Source: CALAED01 sp937891035 (lineage in GTDB: Bacteria; Actinomycetota; Actinomycetes; Streptosporangiales; Streptosporangiaceae). Taken from it: a stretch of DNA of 12,915 bases. Below the pieces are notes generated by a model that had not been told where the DNA came from, searched no databases, and saw nothing but the letters and a program-made list of their open reading frames with translations. Positions 1 to 7,028 of this stretch are shown here, one piece after another (the stretch's first letter is position 1; every line of letters begins with the position of its first letter). The DNA lies in assembly GCA_035642125.1 (NCBI GenBank), contig DASQSZ010000502.1, forward strand, positions 1 through 12,915, written 5' to 3'. Position numbers and translations under genes: made by a program.

Positions 1-1
1 C

Positions 2-865
2 AAGAATCTCGGCGACCTGCGCGGCGCCGCCCGCCGATACCCGCTGGTCGGCATCACCTTCGGCGTTGGGGCGCTCACACTGGCCGGGCTGCCGCCGCTG
101 TCGCTGTGGGTCACCAAGGACACCGTTCTCACCGCCGCCGCCGATCGTTCCGCGGCGCTGTACGCGGTCGGCCTCGCGGCCGGCGTGCTTTCGGCGGTGT
201 ACGCCGCCATCGCGCTGTTCGGCGTGTGGCGCCCGGCCGACGCCGGAACCCGCGACGACACCGGGCAAACCGGCATCCGGCGCGTCGGCCTGCTGCAAAA
301 GCTGCCGCTGCCCGCGCTGGCCGGCGCCGCCGCCGTGTTCGGCGCAGTGGGACTGCCCGCGGTGGCGGCGGCCTGGGAGCGGCTGCTCGGGGTGCCGGAT
401 GAACCTCGCGCCGGTCTCGGTGAGTCGGCCTTTTCCGGCGTACTGGCTGCGCTGACCCTGACGGTGGTCCTCTGGGCGGCGGCTGACACCCGCCGTGCCC
501 TGCCGATCTCCGCGGCCTGGACCCAACCGGCCGCGAGCTGGCTGCACCTAGAACGGCTCGCCGTCGTGCTGGTCGCCCGCCCGATGCTCGCGCTGGCAGG
601 GTGGCTGGCCCGCTTCGACGACCGCGTGGTCGACGGAGGAGTGCGGGCGGCCGCGGCGGCCGGGGACGTGGCGGCGACGCTGGCCACCCGGCGGGTGGAG
701 GTACGGGTCGACGGCCTCGTCGACGTCGTCGGGCGCGCCGCCAGGTCGCTCGGCTCGCTGGCCCGCCGCCCGCAGACCGGTCAGGTCCACACCTACTACG
801 CCCAGGCCACGGTGTTGTTCGTCGCTCTGGCCCTCCTGCTCGTCCTGCTCGTCCTGGTCAGGTGA
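2..865 (+). CDS. nuoL: NADH-quinone oxidoreductase subunit L (NuoL), C-terminal part
   Basis: This is the last 287 residues of the largest antiporter-like membrane subunit of complex I, which couples NADH (or ferredoxin) oxidation to proton pumping across the plasma membrane. The reading frame is open to the left edge, so the start lies outside the window. The fragment opens in a late core membrane segment (LPPLSLWVTKD) and contains several hydrophobic spans. It then shows the typical NuoL tail: ARPMLALAGWLARFDDRVVDG, a long Ala/Val-rich stretch fitting the lateral amphipathic helix, the QTGQVHTYY motif, and a final anchor helix (VLFVALALLLVLLVLV). This order matches NuoL and not NuoM or NuoN. 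The stop overlaps the nuoM GTG, which implies coupled translation in one operon. The channel residues of NuoL lie upstream and cannot be checked here. Confidence 0.93.
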   Translation, partial: KNLGDLRGAARRYPLVGITFGVGALTLAGLPPLSLWVTKDTVLTAAADRSAALYAVGLAAGVLSAVYAAIALFGVWRPADAGTRDDTGQTGIRRVGLLQKLPLPALAGAAAVFGAVGLPAVAAAWERLLGVPDEPRAGLGESAFSGVLAALTLTVVLWAAADTRRALPISAAWTQPAASWLHLERLAVVLVARPMLALAGWLARFDDRVVDGGVRAAAAAGDVAATLATRRVEVRVDGLVDVVGRAARSLGSLARRPQTGQVHTYYAQATVLFVALALLLVLLVLVR

Positions 866-2367
866 CCGTGCTCTCGTTGGTGATCTTCCTGCCGCTGGCG
901 GCCGCGCTCGGCCTGCTCGCGTTCCCGCGTCTCCGCGACCGCACGGTGATCTGGGCGTGGATCGGTGCGTGCGTCGCCGACCTCGCGCTGGTGGTGGGGA
1001 TGTGGCTCGGCTACGACGGCGCTGGCGGCGGGGTTGGTTATGAGGCCAACCTGCGGTGGATCCCGTCCGTACGGGCCGGATACCACATTGGCGTGGACGG
1101 GCTGTCGCTGCCGTTGATCGCGATGACCGCCGTACTGTTCCTGGCCTGCGCGGTGTTCTCGCTGCGGCAGGCCCGGCGGGTGCGGGCCTTCGCTGTGCTG
1201 TTCTTGTTCCTGCAGACGGTCTGCCTCGGCCTGTTCGCGGCGCTCGACCTGCTGCTGTTCTTCGTGTTCTTCGACCTGTCGATCGTCGGGATGTACTTCG
1301 TCATCGCCGGCTGGGGCCACGGCGACAACGTGCGGTCGGCGCTGAAATTCTTCCTCTACACCTTTCTCGGCTCGCTCGTGCTGTTGCTCGGCTTCATCGG
1401 CCTGTATCTGGGCGCCGATCCGCACACCTTCGACATGACCGAGCTCACCCGTACCCCGCCGTTGGCCGGCTCGCCCGGGCCGGCCGCCCTGGTGCTGCTC
1501 GCCGTCGGCATCGGGCTGGCGATCAAAACGCCGACCGTGCCGGTGCACACCTGGCTGCCGCCCGCGCACACCGACGCGCCCGCCGCCGGGTCGGCGATCC
1601 TCGCCGGCGTGATGCTGAAGATGGGCACGTACGGGTTCGTCCGGATCGCGATGCCGATGCTGCCGGACGCGTGGCGGCGCTACGCCTGGGCGGCGATCGT
1701 CGTCGGCGTTGTCAGCGTGCTGTACGGAGCGCTGGTCGCGCTCGCCCAGGACAACCTCAAGCGGCTCATCGCCTACACCTCGGTCAACCATATGGGCTAT
1801 GTCGTGCTGGCCGTCGGGGCTGCGGGGCTGGCGGCCGGTGACATGGACGCGCGGCGGCTGGCGACCACCGGTGCGGTCACCCAAATGGTCAGCCATGGCT
1901 TGATCACCGGGGCGTTGTTCCTGCTGTCCGGCGTGCTGTACGACCGCGGCCACAGCTACGAGATGGGGCGCTACGGCGGGATCGCCCGCGGCGCTCCCCT
2001 CTTCGCCGCCCTCACCGCCGTGGCGGCGTTCGCCTCCCTCGGCCTGCCCGGCCTGTCCGGATTCATCGCCGAGTTCCAGATCTTCACCGGATCGATCGGC
2101 AGCGGCACCGGCGCCGCCGCGGCCGGCGCGGCACTGGCGATCCTCGGCATCATCATCACCGCCGCGCTGTTCCTGCGCGTCCTGCACCGCACCCTGCTCG
2201 GCCCGCCCGGCTCGCGGACCGCCCAGGTGACCGACATCCACCGCAGTGAACTCGCCGCGATAGCGCCGCTCCTGGCGCTGTCGCTGATCATCGGGATCGC
2301 GCCGCGGTTCCTGCTCGACGTCATCGAGCCAGCCTCGGCCGCCGTGGTGTCGCTGGTGGCCCGATGA
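862..2367 (+). CDS. nuoM: NADH-quinone oxidoreductase subunit M (NuoM)
   Basis: NuoM is a 14-helix antiporter-like proton-channel subunit of complex I. The start chosen is GTG at 862, which overlaps the nuoL stop as GTGA and gives 501 residues, the usual family size. A longer in-frame extension would run through nuoL and is rejected. No clear ribosome site precedes it, so translational coupling is likely. Visible family motifs are ALKFFLYTFLGS, the TM7 lysine Lys222 in AIKTPTVPVHTWLP, Lys253 in VMLKMGTYGF, DNLKRLIAYTSVNHMGYV, and VSHGLITGALFLLSG. Two positions are unusual. The TM5 residue normally Glu (Glu144 in E. coli) is Asp138 (FFDLSIVGMYF), and the HTWLPDAH motif reads HTWLPPAH. Both may mark a complex I branch, such as the shorter second nuo cluster of streptomycetes, and do not suggest loss of function. 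The gene ends in an ATGA-type overlap with nuoN. Confidence 0.95.
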   Translation: MTVLSLVIFLPLAAALGLLAFPRLRDRTVIWAWIGACVADLALVVGMWLGYDGAGGGVGYEANLRWIPSVRAGYHIGVDGLSLPLIAMTAVLFLACAVFSLRQARRVRAFAVLFLFLQTVCLGLFAALDLLLFFVFFDLSIVGMYFVIAGWGHGDNVRSALKFFLYTFLGSLVLLLGFIGLYLGADPHTFDMTELTRTPPLAGSPGPAALVLLAVGIGLAIKTPTVPVHTWLPPAHTDAPAAGSAILAGVMLKMGTYGFVRIAMPMLPDAWRRYAWAAIVVGVVSVLYGALVALAQDNLKRLIAYTSVNHMGYVVLAVGAAGLAAGDMDARRLATTGAVTQMVSHGLITGALFLLSGVLYDRGHSYEMGRYGGIARGAPLFAALTAVAAFASLGLPGLSGFIAEFQIFTGSIGSGTGAAAAGAALAILGIIITAALFLRVLHRTLLGPPGSRTAQVTDIHRSELAAIAPLLALSLIIGIAPRFLLDVIEPASAAVVSLVAR

Positions 2368-3746
2368 TGAACGAGAATCCGGCCGACCTGCTGCCGGAGC
2401 TGTGCGTCCTGGCCGCAGCGGTCATTGGGTTGCTGACCGGGCTTTTCCTGCCACGTACCCGGCAATGGATCGTCATGGCGATCTGCGCGGCCGGCCTGGT
2501 CGCCGGGATCGGCGCGGCCGCCGTCGCCGCCGACCGGCCGGAGACGATGACGTTCGAAGCGTTCGCGCTCGACCCGATCACGCACGTGACCCGGATCGCC
2601 GTGTTCGGCACCACCCTGCTCGTCCTCGCCCTCGCCGTGGGCATCCTCCGTGCCCATCCGCGGGAAACCGAGTTCTACGTCCTCGTCCTGCTGGCCGCGC
2701 TCGGCACGGTCGCGCTGGCCGCGGCCGCCGACCTGCTCGTGCTCGTGGCCGCCTATCTGCTCGCCAGCATTCCCGGGTACGCGCTGGCCGGGTTCGGCAA
2801 GGACGCGGCCGGTGTCGAGGCCGCGCTGAAGTACTACCTCATGGGTGCCCTGCTCGGCATCGTCATGCTGACCGGCGTCACGCTGCTGTACGGGCTGGGC
2901 CGCGGCACGTCGTATGAGACCCTGCGCGAAGGATTGGTCGGCGCGCCCGCCGGGGCGGCGGCGGTCGGGGTGGTCGCGCTGCTGGCCGGGCTCACTTTCA
3001 AGACGGGCGCGGTTCCCGGCCACTTCTGGGTGCCCGACGTCACTGAGGGCGCGCCGAGGGTGGTGGCCGCGCTCGTCACCACGGTGCCGAAGATCGGTGC
3101 GTTCGCGGCGATGTACCGGATCGCCGCCGAGATGATCCCTCGTGGCTCGGTGAACTGGCCGTTGCTCATCGCCGTCATCGCGGCGGCGACCATGACGCTC
3201 GGCAACCTCGCCGCGTTCGCGCAGGACAACGTGCGGCGGTTGCTCGCGTACTCGACGATCAGTCAGGCCGGCTACCTGCTCGTCCCGATCTCCGTCGCGG
3301 GGCGCAGCGACCTCGCCGAGTCCGCGTTGCTGTTCTACGTCGCCGCGTACGCGCTCACCAACCTCGGTGCCTTCGCCGTGGTGGTCGCCGTCGGCCGGGA
3401 CCAATTGGCCGACTACGCGGGACTGATCCGGCGGTCGCCGCTGCTCGCCATATCACTGGTGATCTGCCTGTTCGGCCTGGTCGGGACGCCGCCGACCGCC
3501 GTGTTCGTCGGCAAGCTGCTGATGTTCGGCGCCGCCCTGGACGGCCGGTACACCTGGCTGGCCGTGGTCGCCGCCGTCAACTCGGTCGCCAGCGTCTTCT
3601 ACTACCTTCGCTGGATTCTCCCGATGTTCGGGCCGGACACCGCCGCGGCCGTAGCCCCGGCACGCGCCGCCGGCATGATCGCCGTGGGAACCGCCGTGGC
3701 CACCCTCGTGCTGGGCATCGGCAGCGGCGTCGTCCTGACCACCTGA
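2364..3746 (+). CDS. nuoN: NADH-quinone oxidoreductase subunit N (NuoN)
   Basis: NuoN is the third antiporter-like subunit of complex I and usually the last gene of the nuo operon, as here. The ATG at 2364 overlaps the nuoM stop by 4 bases. A second ATG follows directly at 2367. The product has 460 residues, at the short end for the family, and is hydrophobic throughout. Recognisable motifs are EAALKYYLMGA, the channel lysine Lys213 in LTFKTGAVPGHFWVPDV, TEGAP, and DNVRRLLAYSTISQAGYLL. The TM5 glutamate found in most NuoN proteins (Glu133 in E. coli, within LELLSLP) aligns with Tyr131 in AAYLLASIPGYALAGF, so this charged residue is absent. The gene ends only 6 bases before the stop of the convergent minus-strand gene, and no obvious terminator hairpin separates them. 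Confidence 0.93.
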   Translation: MMNENPADLLPELCVLAAAVIGLLTGLFLPRTRQWIVMAICAAGLVAGIGAAAVAADRPETMTFEAFALDPITHVTRIAVFGTTLLVLALAVGILRAHPRETEFYVLVLLAALGTVALAAAADLLVLVAAYLLASIPGYALAGFGKDAAGVEAALKYYLMGALLGIVMLTGVTLLYGLGRGTSYETLREGLVGAPAGAAAVGVVALLAGLTFKTGAVPGHFWVPDVTEGAPRVVAALVTTVPKIGAFAAMYRIAAEMIPRGSVNWPLLIAVIAAATMTLGNLAAFAQDNVRRLLAYSTISQAGYLLVPISVAGRSDLAESALLFYVAAYALTNLGAFAVVVAVGRDQLADYAGLIRRSPLLAISLVICLFGLVGTPPTAVFVGKLLMFGAALDGRYTWLAVVAAVNSVASVFYYLRWILPMFGPDTAAAVAPARAAGMIAVGTAVATLVLGIGSGVVLTT

Positions 3747-3752
3747 CCACGG

Positions 3753-4286
3753 TTACGTGACGGGCGACGTACGTTGCTTGTGTTGTTCGCCGCGCTGCTC
3801 GTGCTGCTTGCGCCACCCGTGCCTGGTCAGCCCGCGCGGCTTGTAGATGTTCAAGATCGTGACGGTGAGCAGTACGAGCAGGCCACCCACCGAATGGAAC
3901 AGTGAGCCGGACATTGCCCGCGGATCGGGTCTGGACGTCGCTTCGGCTGCCATATGGCCGATGGCGTTCGCCTCGATCAGTAGGACGGTGGTGGCGAGCA
4001 GGGTGAGTATAAGGCTCACCAGCACCCAGTAGTGCCGGAACAGGCCCCAGGTGGTGCCGAGTGACTGGATGATCCCGGTCAGCATCGCGGCGAGGGCGAG
4101 CGGGACGATGGCGAAGCGGACGATCAGGTCCATCGAGAGATAGGCGGCGCGCACCAGCCGCGGGTCCTGGCCGGTCGTGGCGATGACATCGAGGGGAATG
4201 TAGGCGATGACCGCGCCGAGCCAGCCGAGCGAGATGGTGAGGTGCGCGGTGAGCATGAGCTTGCGGATGCGGGGTGTCATGGTCAT
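3753..4286 (-). CDS. Four-span integral membrane protein, function unknown (DUF2269-like)
   Basis: The product has 177 residues and no assigned function. The start is the ATG at 4286, which overlaps the TGA of the upstream gene as ATGA. The open frame extends to 4607, but that N-terminal part is Arg/Pro-rich shadow sequence in the frame of the neighbouring gene. About four membrane spans are visible, near residues 10-36, 50-75, 85-105 and 130-148. They are followed by a basic tail containing NIYKPRGLTRHGWRKQHEQR, with a Lys/Gln/His-rich end. The N-terminal pattern LTAHLTISLGWLGAV (His15, Trp22) and the segment QSLGTTWGLFRHYWVL look like a small family widespread in actinomycetes, sometimes labelled DUF2269-like. 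His15, His85 and His131 lie in or near spans, so heme or metal binding is possible but is only inference. The gene is co-transcribed with the small protein upstream and probably controlled by the divergent TetR. Confidence 0.85.
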   Translation of the reverse strand: MTMTPRIRKLMLTAHLTISLGWLGAVIAYIPLDVIATTGQDPRLVRAAYLSMDLIVRFAIVPLALAAMLTGIIQSLGTTWGLFRHYWVLVSLILTLLATTVLLIEANAIGHMAAEATSRPDPRAMSGSLFHSVGGLLVLLTVTILNIYKPRGLTRHGWRKQHEQRGEQHKQRTSPVT

Positions 4287-4579
4287 GGTGGGGTGCTCGT
4301 GTCTGAGGGCCCGTGATTGACCGCGGGTGTGTGTCCGCCGCGGGGCTGTTGCAGTCCGCTTTCCGGGATTCCGGTTGGCCGGGTGTCGGCTCCGTGTCGC
4401 TTTGGTCCGTGGTTTCCGGCGACTCCGGTGAGTTGCAGGACGAGGAACACCACGAGCGATACACCGATGACGATCGCCGGCCACTTCACCCAGCGCGGCA
4501 TCCGGGGTGGCGAGGCGGCGTCCGGCCGCACGTCGGTGTCTTCGCCGGCACCGAGGGGGTGGTGGTTCGGGTCGGTCAT
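4283..4579 (-). CDS. Small single-span membrane protein with His-rich tail
   Basis: This is a 98-residue protein of unknown function. The start at 4579 is fixed by a GGAG ribosome site six bases upstream; the frame is open to 4636, but the upstream part has no such signal. The layout is a polar N-terminus (TDPNHHPLG), a basic PRWVKW flank, one membrane helix at about residues 33-52 (WPAIVIGVSLVVFLVLQL), and a Gly/Pro/His-rich outer or inner tail with NHGPKRH and GGHTPAVNH. Similar small proteins with a GHGPxRH-type tail occur in actinomycetes beside the same four-span protein. The ATGA overlap with that gene indicates coupled translation and, by inference, joint function, perhaps as a subunit or metal-handling partner. 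I cannot name a family with certainty. Confidence 0.8.
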   Translation of the reverse strand: MTDPNHHPLGAGEDTDVRPDAASPPRMPRWVKWPAIVIGVSLVVFLVLQLTGVAGNHGPKRHGADTRPTGIPESGLQQPRGGHTPAVNHGPSDTSTPP

Positions 4580-4618
4580 GTGCGTCTCCGGTGTTGCGCA
4601 TCGCCATAGGTGGGCGGG

Positions 4619-4631
4619 GCCAAGTTTACGA
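4619..4631. repeat. 13-base inverted repeat, left copy (candidate operator or promoter element)
   Basis: Reading on the minus strand this is TCGTAAACTTGGC, identical over 13 bases to the plus-strand copy at 4804-4816. It lies about 40 bases upstream of the minus-strand operon start at 4579. It contains TAAACT, which could serve as a -10 element for that operon. The pair is the likely shared control element of the divergent module. Confidence 0.6.
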
Positions 4632-4780
4632 TACACACTGTCGGCTATTGCTCAATATGTCGCTACAGTCGTCAGACTGACGCTGGAAGCCGGGCGTGGC
4701 ATGCCCGAGCCGGCACAGCCGGATTCCCGCCGGCGTGTTCTTCCAACGTTGGGCTTTGGGTTCCGCGGGGAGCGGCCGTT

Positions 4781-4794
4781 GGACAACGTCGTCC
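4781..4794. promoter_or_regulatory. Imperfect palindrome, candidate TetR operator
   Basis: GGACAACGTCGTCC matches its own reverse complement at 12 of 14 positions. It lies 25 bases upstream of the TetR start, a common location for an autoregulatory TetR operator. Assignment to this regulator is inference from position and symmetry only. Confidence 0.35.
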
Positions 4795-4803
4795 GGCGTT
4801 GAC

Positions 4804-4816
4804 TCGTAAACTTGGC
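4804..4816. repeat. 13-base inverted repeat, right copy (candidate operator or promoter element)
   Basis: TCGTAAACTTGGC on the plus strand is a perfect partner of the copy at 4619-4631. The internal TAAACT (4807-4812) sits seven bases before the GTG at 4820. If it is a -10 element, transcription would begin at or next to the start codon and the tetR mRNA would be leaderless. That fits the absence of a ribosome site. Confidence 0.6.
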
Positions 4817-4819
4817 GTC

Positions 4820-5413
4820 GTGCCCAAGCTGTGGACCGAGACGATCGAGGAGCACCGCCGTACGGTGCATGACGCGATCCTGGACACCACGGCGGAGTTG
4901 GCGGCCGAGCATGGGCTGCTCGGGGTGAAGATGTCGCAGATCGCCGAAAAGGTCGGCATCGGCCGGGCGACGCTGTATAAGTACTTTCCCGACGTCGAGG
5001 CGATCCTGATCGCCTGGCACCATCGGCAGATCGCCGCCCATCTCGAACGCCTCGCCCGGATCCGAGACCAGACAGTTGATCCTGGCCGGCGGCTTCAGGT
5101 CGTGCTCGAGGCCTACGCCTTCATCAACCAACATTGGGTGCAACGCCATCAAAGCGACGGCCATAGCATCGAATTCGTGGCGTTCCTCCATCAAGACCTG
5201 CACCTCGAGGCGCCCCGGCGGCAGCTGCACGACATGATCAAGGACCTGCTGGTCGAGGCCGCCGATGCCGGTCGCGTCCGGGACGATGTGTCGGCCGACG
5301 AGCTCGCCGACTACTGCCTGCACGCCTTGCAGGCAGCGAGCACCCTGTCGTCAAAGGCGGCGATCCACCGGCTTATCACCGTTACTCTCGACGGGCTGCG
5401 CCCGGCGCGCTGA
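4820..5413 (+). CDS. TetR/AcrR family transcriptional regulator (divergent to membrane operon)
   Basis: A one-component repressor-type regulator of 197 residues. The GTG at 4820 (VPKLWTETIEEH) is chosen because the TetR DNA-binding domain begins directly after it. The open frame runs up to 4610, but that part lacks family character and covers the promoter. The helix-turn-helix spans about residues 15-57: AILDTTAELAAEHGLLGVKM, then SQIAEKVGIGRATLYKYFPD. The helical C-terminal part would bind an unknown ligand. There is no Shine-Dalgarno sequence, and TAAACT seven bases upstream suggests a leaderless mRNA. The gene is divergent from the two-gene membrane operon, and the 13-base inverted repeats and an imperfect palindrome lie between them, so it probably represses both itself and that operon. 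The ligand cannot be predicted. Confidence 0.9.
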   Translation: MPKLWTETIEEHRRTVHDAILDTTAELAAEHGLLGVKMSQIAEKVGIGRATLYKYFPDVEAILIAWHHRQIAAHLERLARIRDQTVDPGRRLQVVLEAYAFINQHWVQRHQSDGHSIEFVAFLHQDLHLEAPRRQLHDMIKDLLVEAADAGRVRDDVSADELADYCLHALQAASTLSSKAAIHRLITVTLDGLRPAR

Positions 5414-5531
5414 CTCATCGGCATCATGTCCGCGTTGTCATGGACTGCCACGCCCGCACCGACAGCGTCTCAACGCCCGTCGGCGGTGATGGATCTGGTG
5501 TCACGGGCTCAGGGGGCGATCGGCGGGGTCT

Positions 5532-5549
5532 TGGGGGTACCCCCCTTGG
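5532..5549. terminator. GC-rich palindrome between convergent genes, possible terminator
   Basis: GGGGGTACCCCC is a perfect 12-base palindrome in the 145-base gap between the tetR stop and the stop of the convergent GH43 gene. As a hairpin it would have four G-C pairs closing a GTAC loop. There is no T-tract on either strand. It may act as a bidirectional terminator of the U-less kind common in actinomycetes. The rest of the gap (5414-5531) shows nothing I can assign. Confidence 0.35.
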
Positions 5550-5558
5550 TGGATGCGG

Positions 5559-7010
5559 TTATTCGAGGTGGAAGGTGGCGGCGGCGCGGGCGGTGGGGGT
5601 GCCCGCGGGCTGGAGGTTCAGCAGGCCGGACGCGTGCCGGATGTAGCGGCCGGGGAGATTGACCGACTCGAAGGACACCCCGGCGGGGTCGGCGCGGCCG
5701 GACCGCAACGTGAAGCTGGCGTCGGCGCGGAAGCGGGCGCTGGCGTCATCGGGGTCCAGCCAGAGCTCGGAGCCGCGATGGCGCAGGTAGTGGCCGGGGT
5801 TGTTGGTCGATTCGAGTGAGATGGTGCCGCGGCCGGCCAGGCCGGGCACGATCCGGAACTGTGAGTCGGCGAGATTGGTGACGTCCGCGTCGAGGCGGGC
5901 CCGCGAGTTCAGGTGCCGGATGAAGTGGCCGGGGAGATCGAACGCGGAGTAGCGGTGCGGTGTGACGCCGTCGGGCACAGGGATGCCGAAGTTCGGGGTG
6001 CCGTCGGCGTTCCAGTACAGCTTCTGTACGCGGGTGCGCCGGTTCGGGTCGTCGAGCGGGTCGCCGACGATGTCGCGGTAGCTGCGGTCGTGGTAGACGA
6101 GGATGTCGCCGCGGCCGTCCTCGGAGACGGTGAAGGAGTTGTGGCCGGGCCCGAACTGGCTGGTGGCGTCGTTGCTGACGAAAACCGGGGTCTGGCTCTT
6201 GGTCCACGACGCCGGGTCCAGCAGGTCGGCCGACGCGGACGCGGTCAGCAGGCCCATGCAGTAGTTGGCGTCGGTGGCACTGGCCGAGTAGGTCAGGAAG
6301 ACCCGTCCGTTGCGGATGATCACCGCGGGGCCTTCGTTCACCTTGAAGCCGATGGTCTCCCACGGCAGCGTCGGGGTGGACAGCAGCGCCGGGGTGCCGC
6401 TGATCGTCCACGGGCTGTTCATGCGGGCGATGTAGATGCTGGAGTTCACGGCGACGCCGGGCGGCTGCTGCGCCCAGATCAGATACCGCACGCCGTTGTG
6501 TACGAAGGTCGACGCGTCGAGGGAGAACGTGTCCCACGGCGTGACGAGGCGGCCCTTTTCGGCCCAGGTCGAATCGAATGCGTCGGCGCTGGAGCTTTCC
6601 AGCACGTACATGCGGATGCGGAAGGTGTCGTCGGAGCGCCCGGCGGCGAAGTAGACGTACCAGCGGCCGTTGATGAAGTGGATCTCCGGCGCCCAGATGT
6701 GCGCGGCCATCTCACCGCTTGGGTGCTTGGTCCAGATCACTTTCTCCTGGGCGGTGGACAGTCCCTGGATGGTCCTCGCCCGCCGGAGGATGATGCGGTC
6801 GAAGGCCGGCACCGTCGCCGTGAAGTAGTAGAAGCCGTCGGTGTGCTTGACGATGTGCGGGTCGGCCCGCTGCGCCGCGATCGGATTGGTGTACCGCACC
6901 GCCGGCGACGCCGAAGCCGCCGTGTCTGCCGTGGCCGCACCGGGTCCTGCCGGGCTCGTCAATCCGACGATGAAAGCGGCCGCCAGGGCCAGGTTTTTCA
7001 AGGGGAACAT
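5559..7010 (-). CDS. Secreted GH43 alpha-L-arabinofuranosidase with CBM42 (AbfB) domain
   Basis: A 483-residue extracellular glycosidase that should release arabinose from arabinan or arabinoxylan side chains. It has a Sec-type signal peptide (about residues 1-28, ending PGAATA) and a GH43 five-bladed propeller (about 38-350). The catalytic set is visible: base Asp50 (AQRADPHIV), pKa-modulating Asp165 (SLDASTF) and acid Glu226 (KVNEGPAV), plus the central His290 in GPGHNSF. An arabinose-binding AbfB/CBM42 beta-trefoil follows (about 353-483), with three repeats of the type GHFIRH, GHYLRH and GRYIRH. The architecture and text closely resemble exo-alpha-1,5-L-arabinofuranosidases of subfamily GH43_26, such as Araf43A of Streptomyces avermitilis. 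TGAGGAAA just upstream supports the ATG at 7010. It lies 18 bases downstream of the other GH43 gene, so it is the second gene of an operon. Confidence 0.93.
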   Translation of the reverse strand: MFPLKNLALAAAFIVGLTSPAGPGAATADTAASASPAVRYTNPIAAQRADPHIVKHTDGFYYFTATVPAFDRIILRRARTIQGLSTAQEKVIWTKHPSGEMAAHIWAPEIHFINGRWYVYFAAGRSDDTFRIRMYVLESSSADAFDSTWAEKGRLVTPWDTFSLDASTFVHNGVRYLIWAQQPPGVAVNSSIYIARMNSPWTISGTPALLSTPTLPWETIGFKVNEGPAVIIRNGRVFLTYSASATDANYCMGLLTASASADLLDPASWTKSQTPVFVSNDATSQFGPGHNSFTVSEDGRGDILVYHDRSYRDIVGDPLDDPNRRTRVQKLYWNADGTPNFGIPVPDGVTPHRYSAFDLPGHFIRHLNSRARLDADVTNLADSQFRIVPGLAGRGTISLESTNNPGHYLRHRGSELWLDPDDASARFRADASFTLRSGRADPAGVSFESVNLPGRYIRHASGLLNLQPAGTPTARAAATFHLE

Positions 7011-7028
7011 CTGGTTTCCTCAGGTGGA

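Noticed and set aside
796..2241. 481-codon open frame on the minus strand opposite nuoM
   Set aside because: Its translation is a low-complexity Arg/Gly/His/Asp-rich text typical of the antisense of GC-rich genes, while nuoM on the other strand has full family motifs.
1971..3404. 477-codon minus-strand frame spanning nuoM and nuoN
   Set aside because: It crosses two well-supported genes, has Arg/Asp/Gly-rich composition and no recognisable domain.
4287..4607. N-terminal extension of the four-span membrane protein
   Set aside because: The extension is Arg/Pro/Thr-rich and overlaps the small His-rich protein gene, while the ATGA overlap at 4286 fixes the start.
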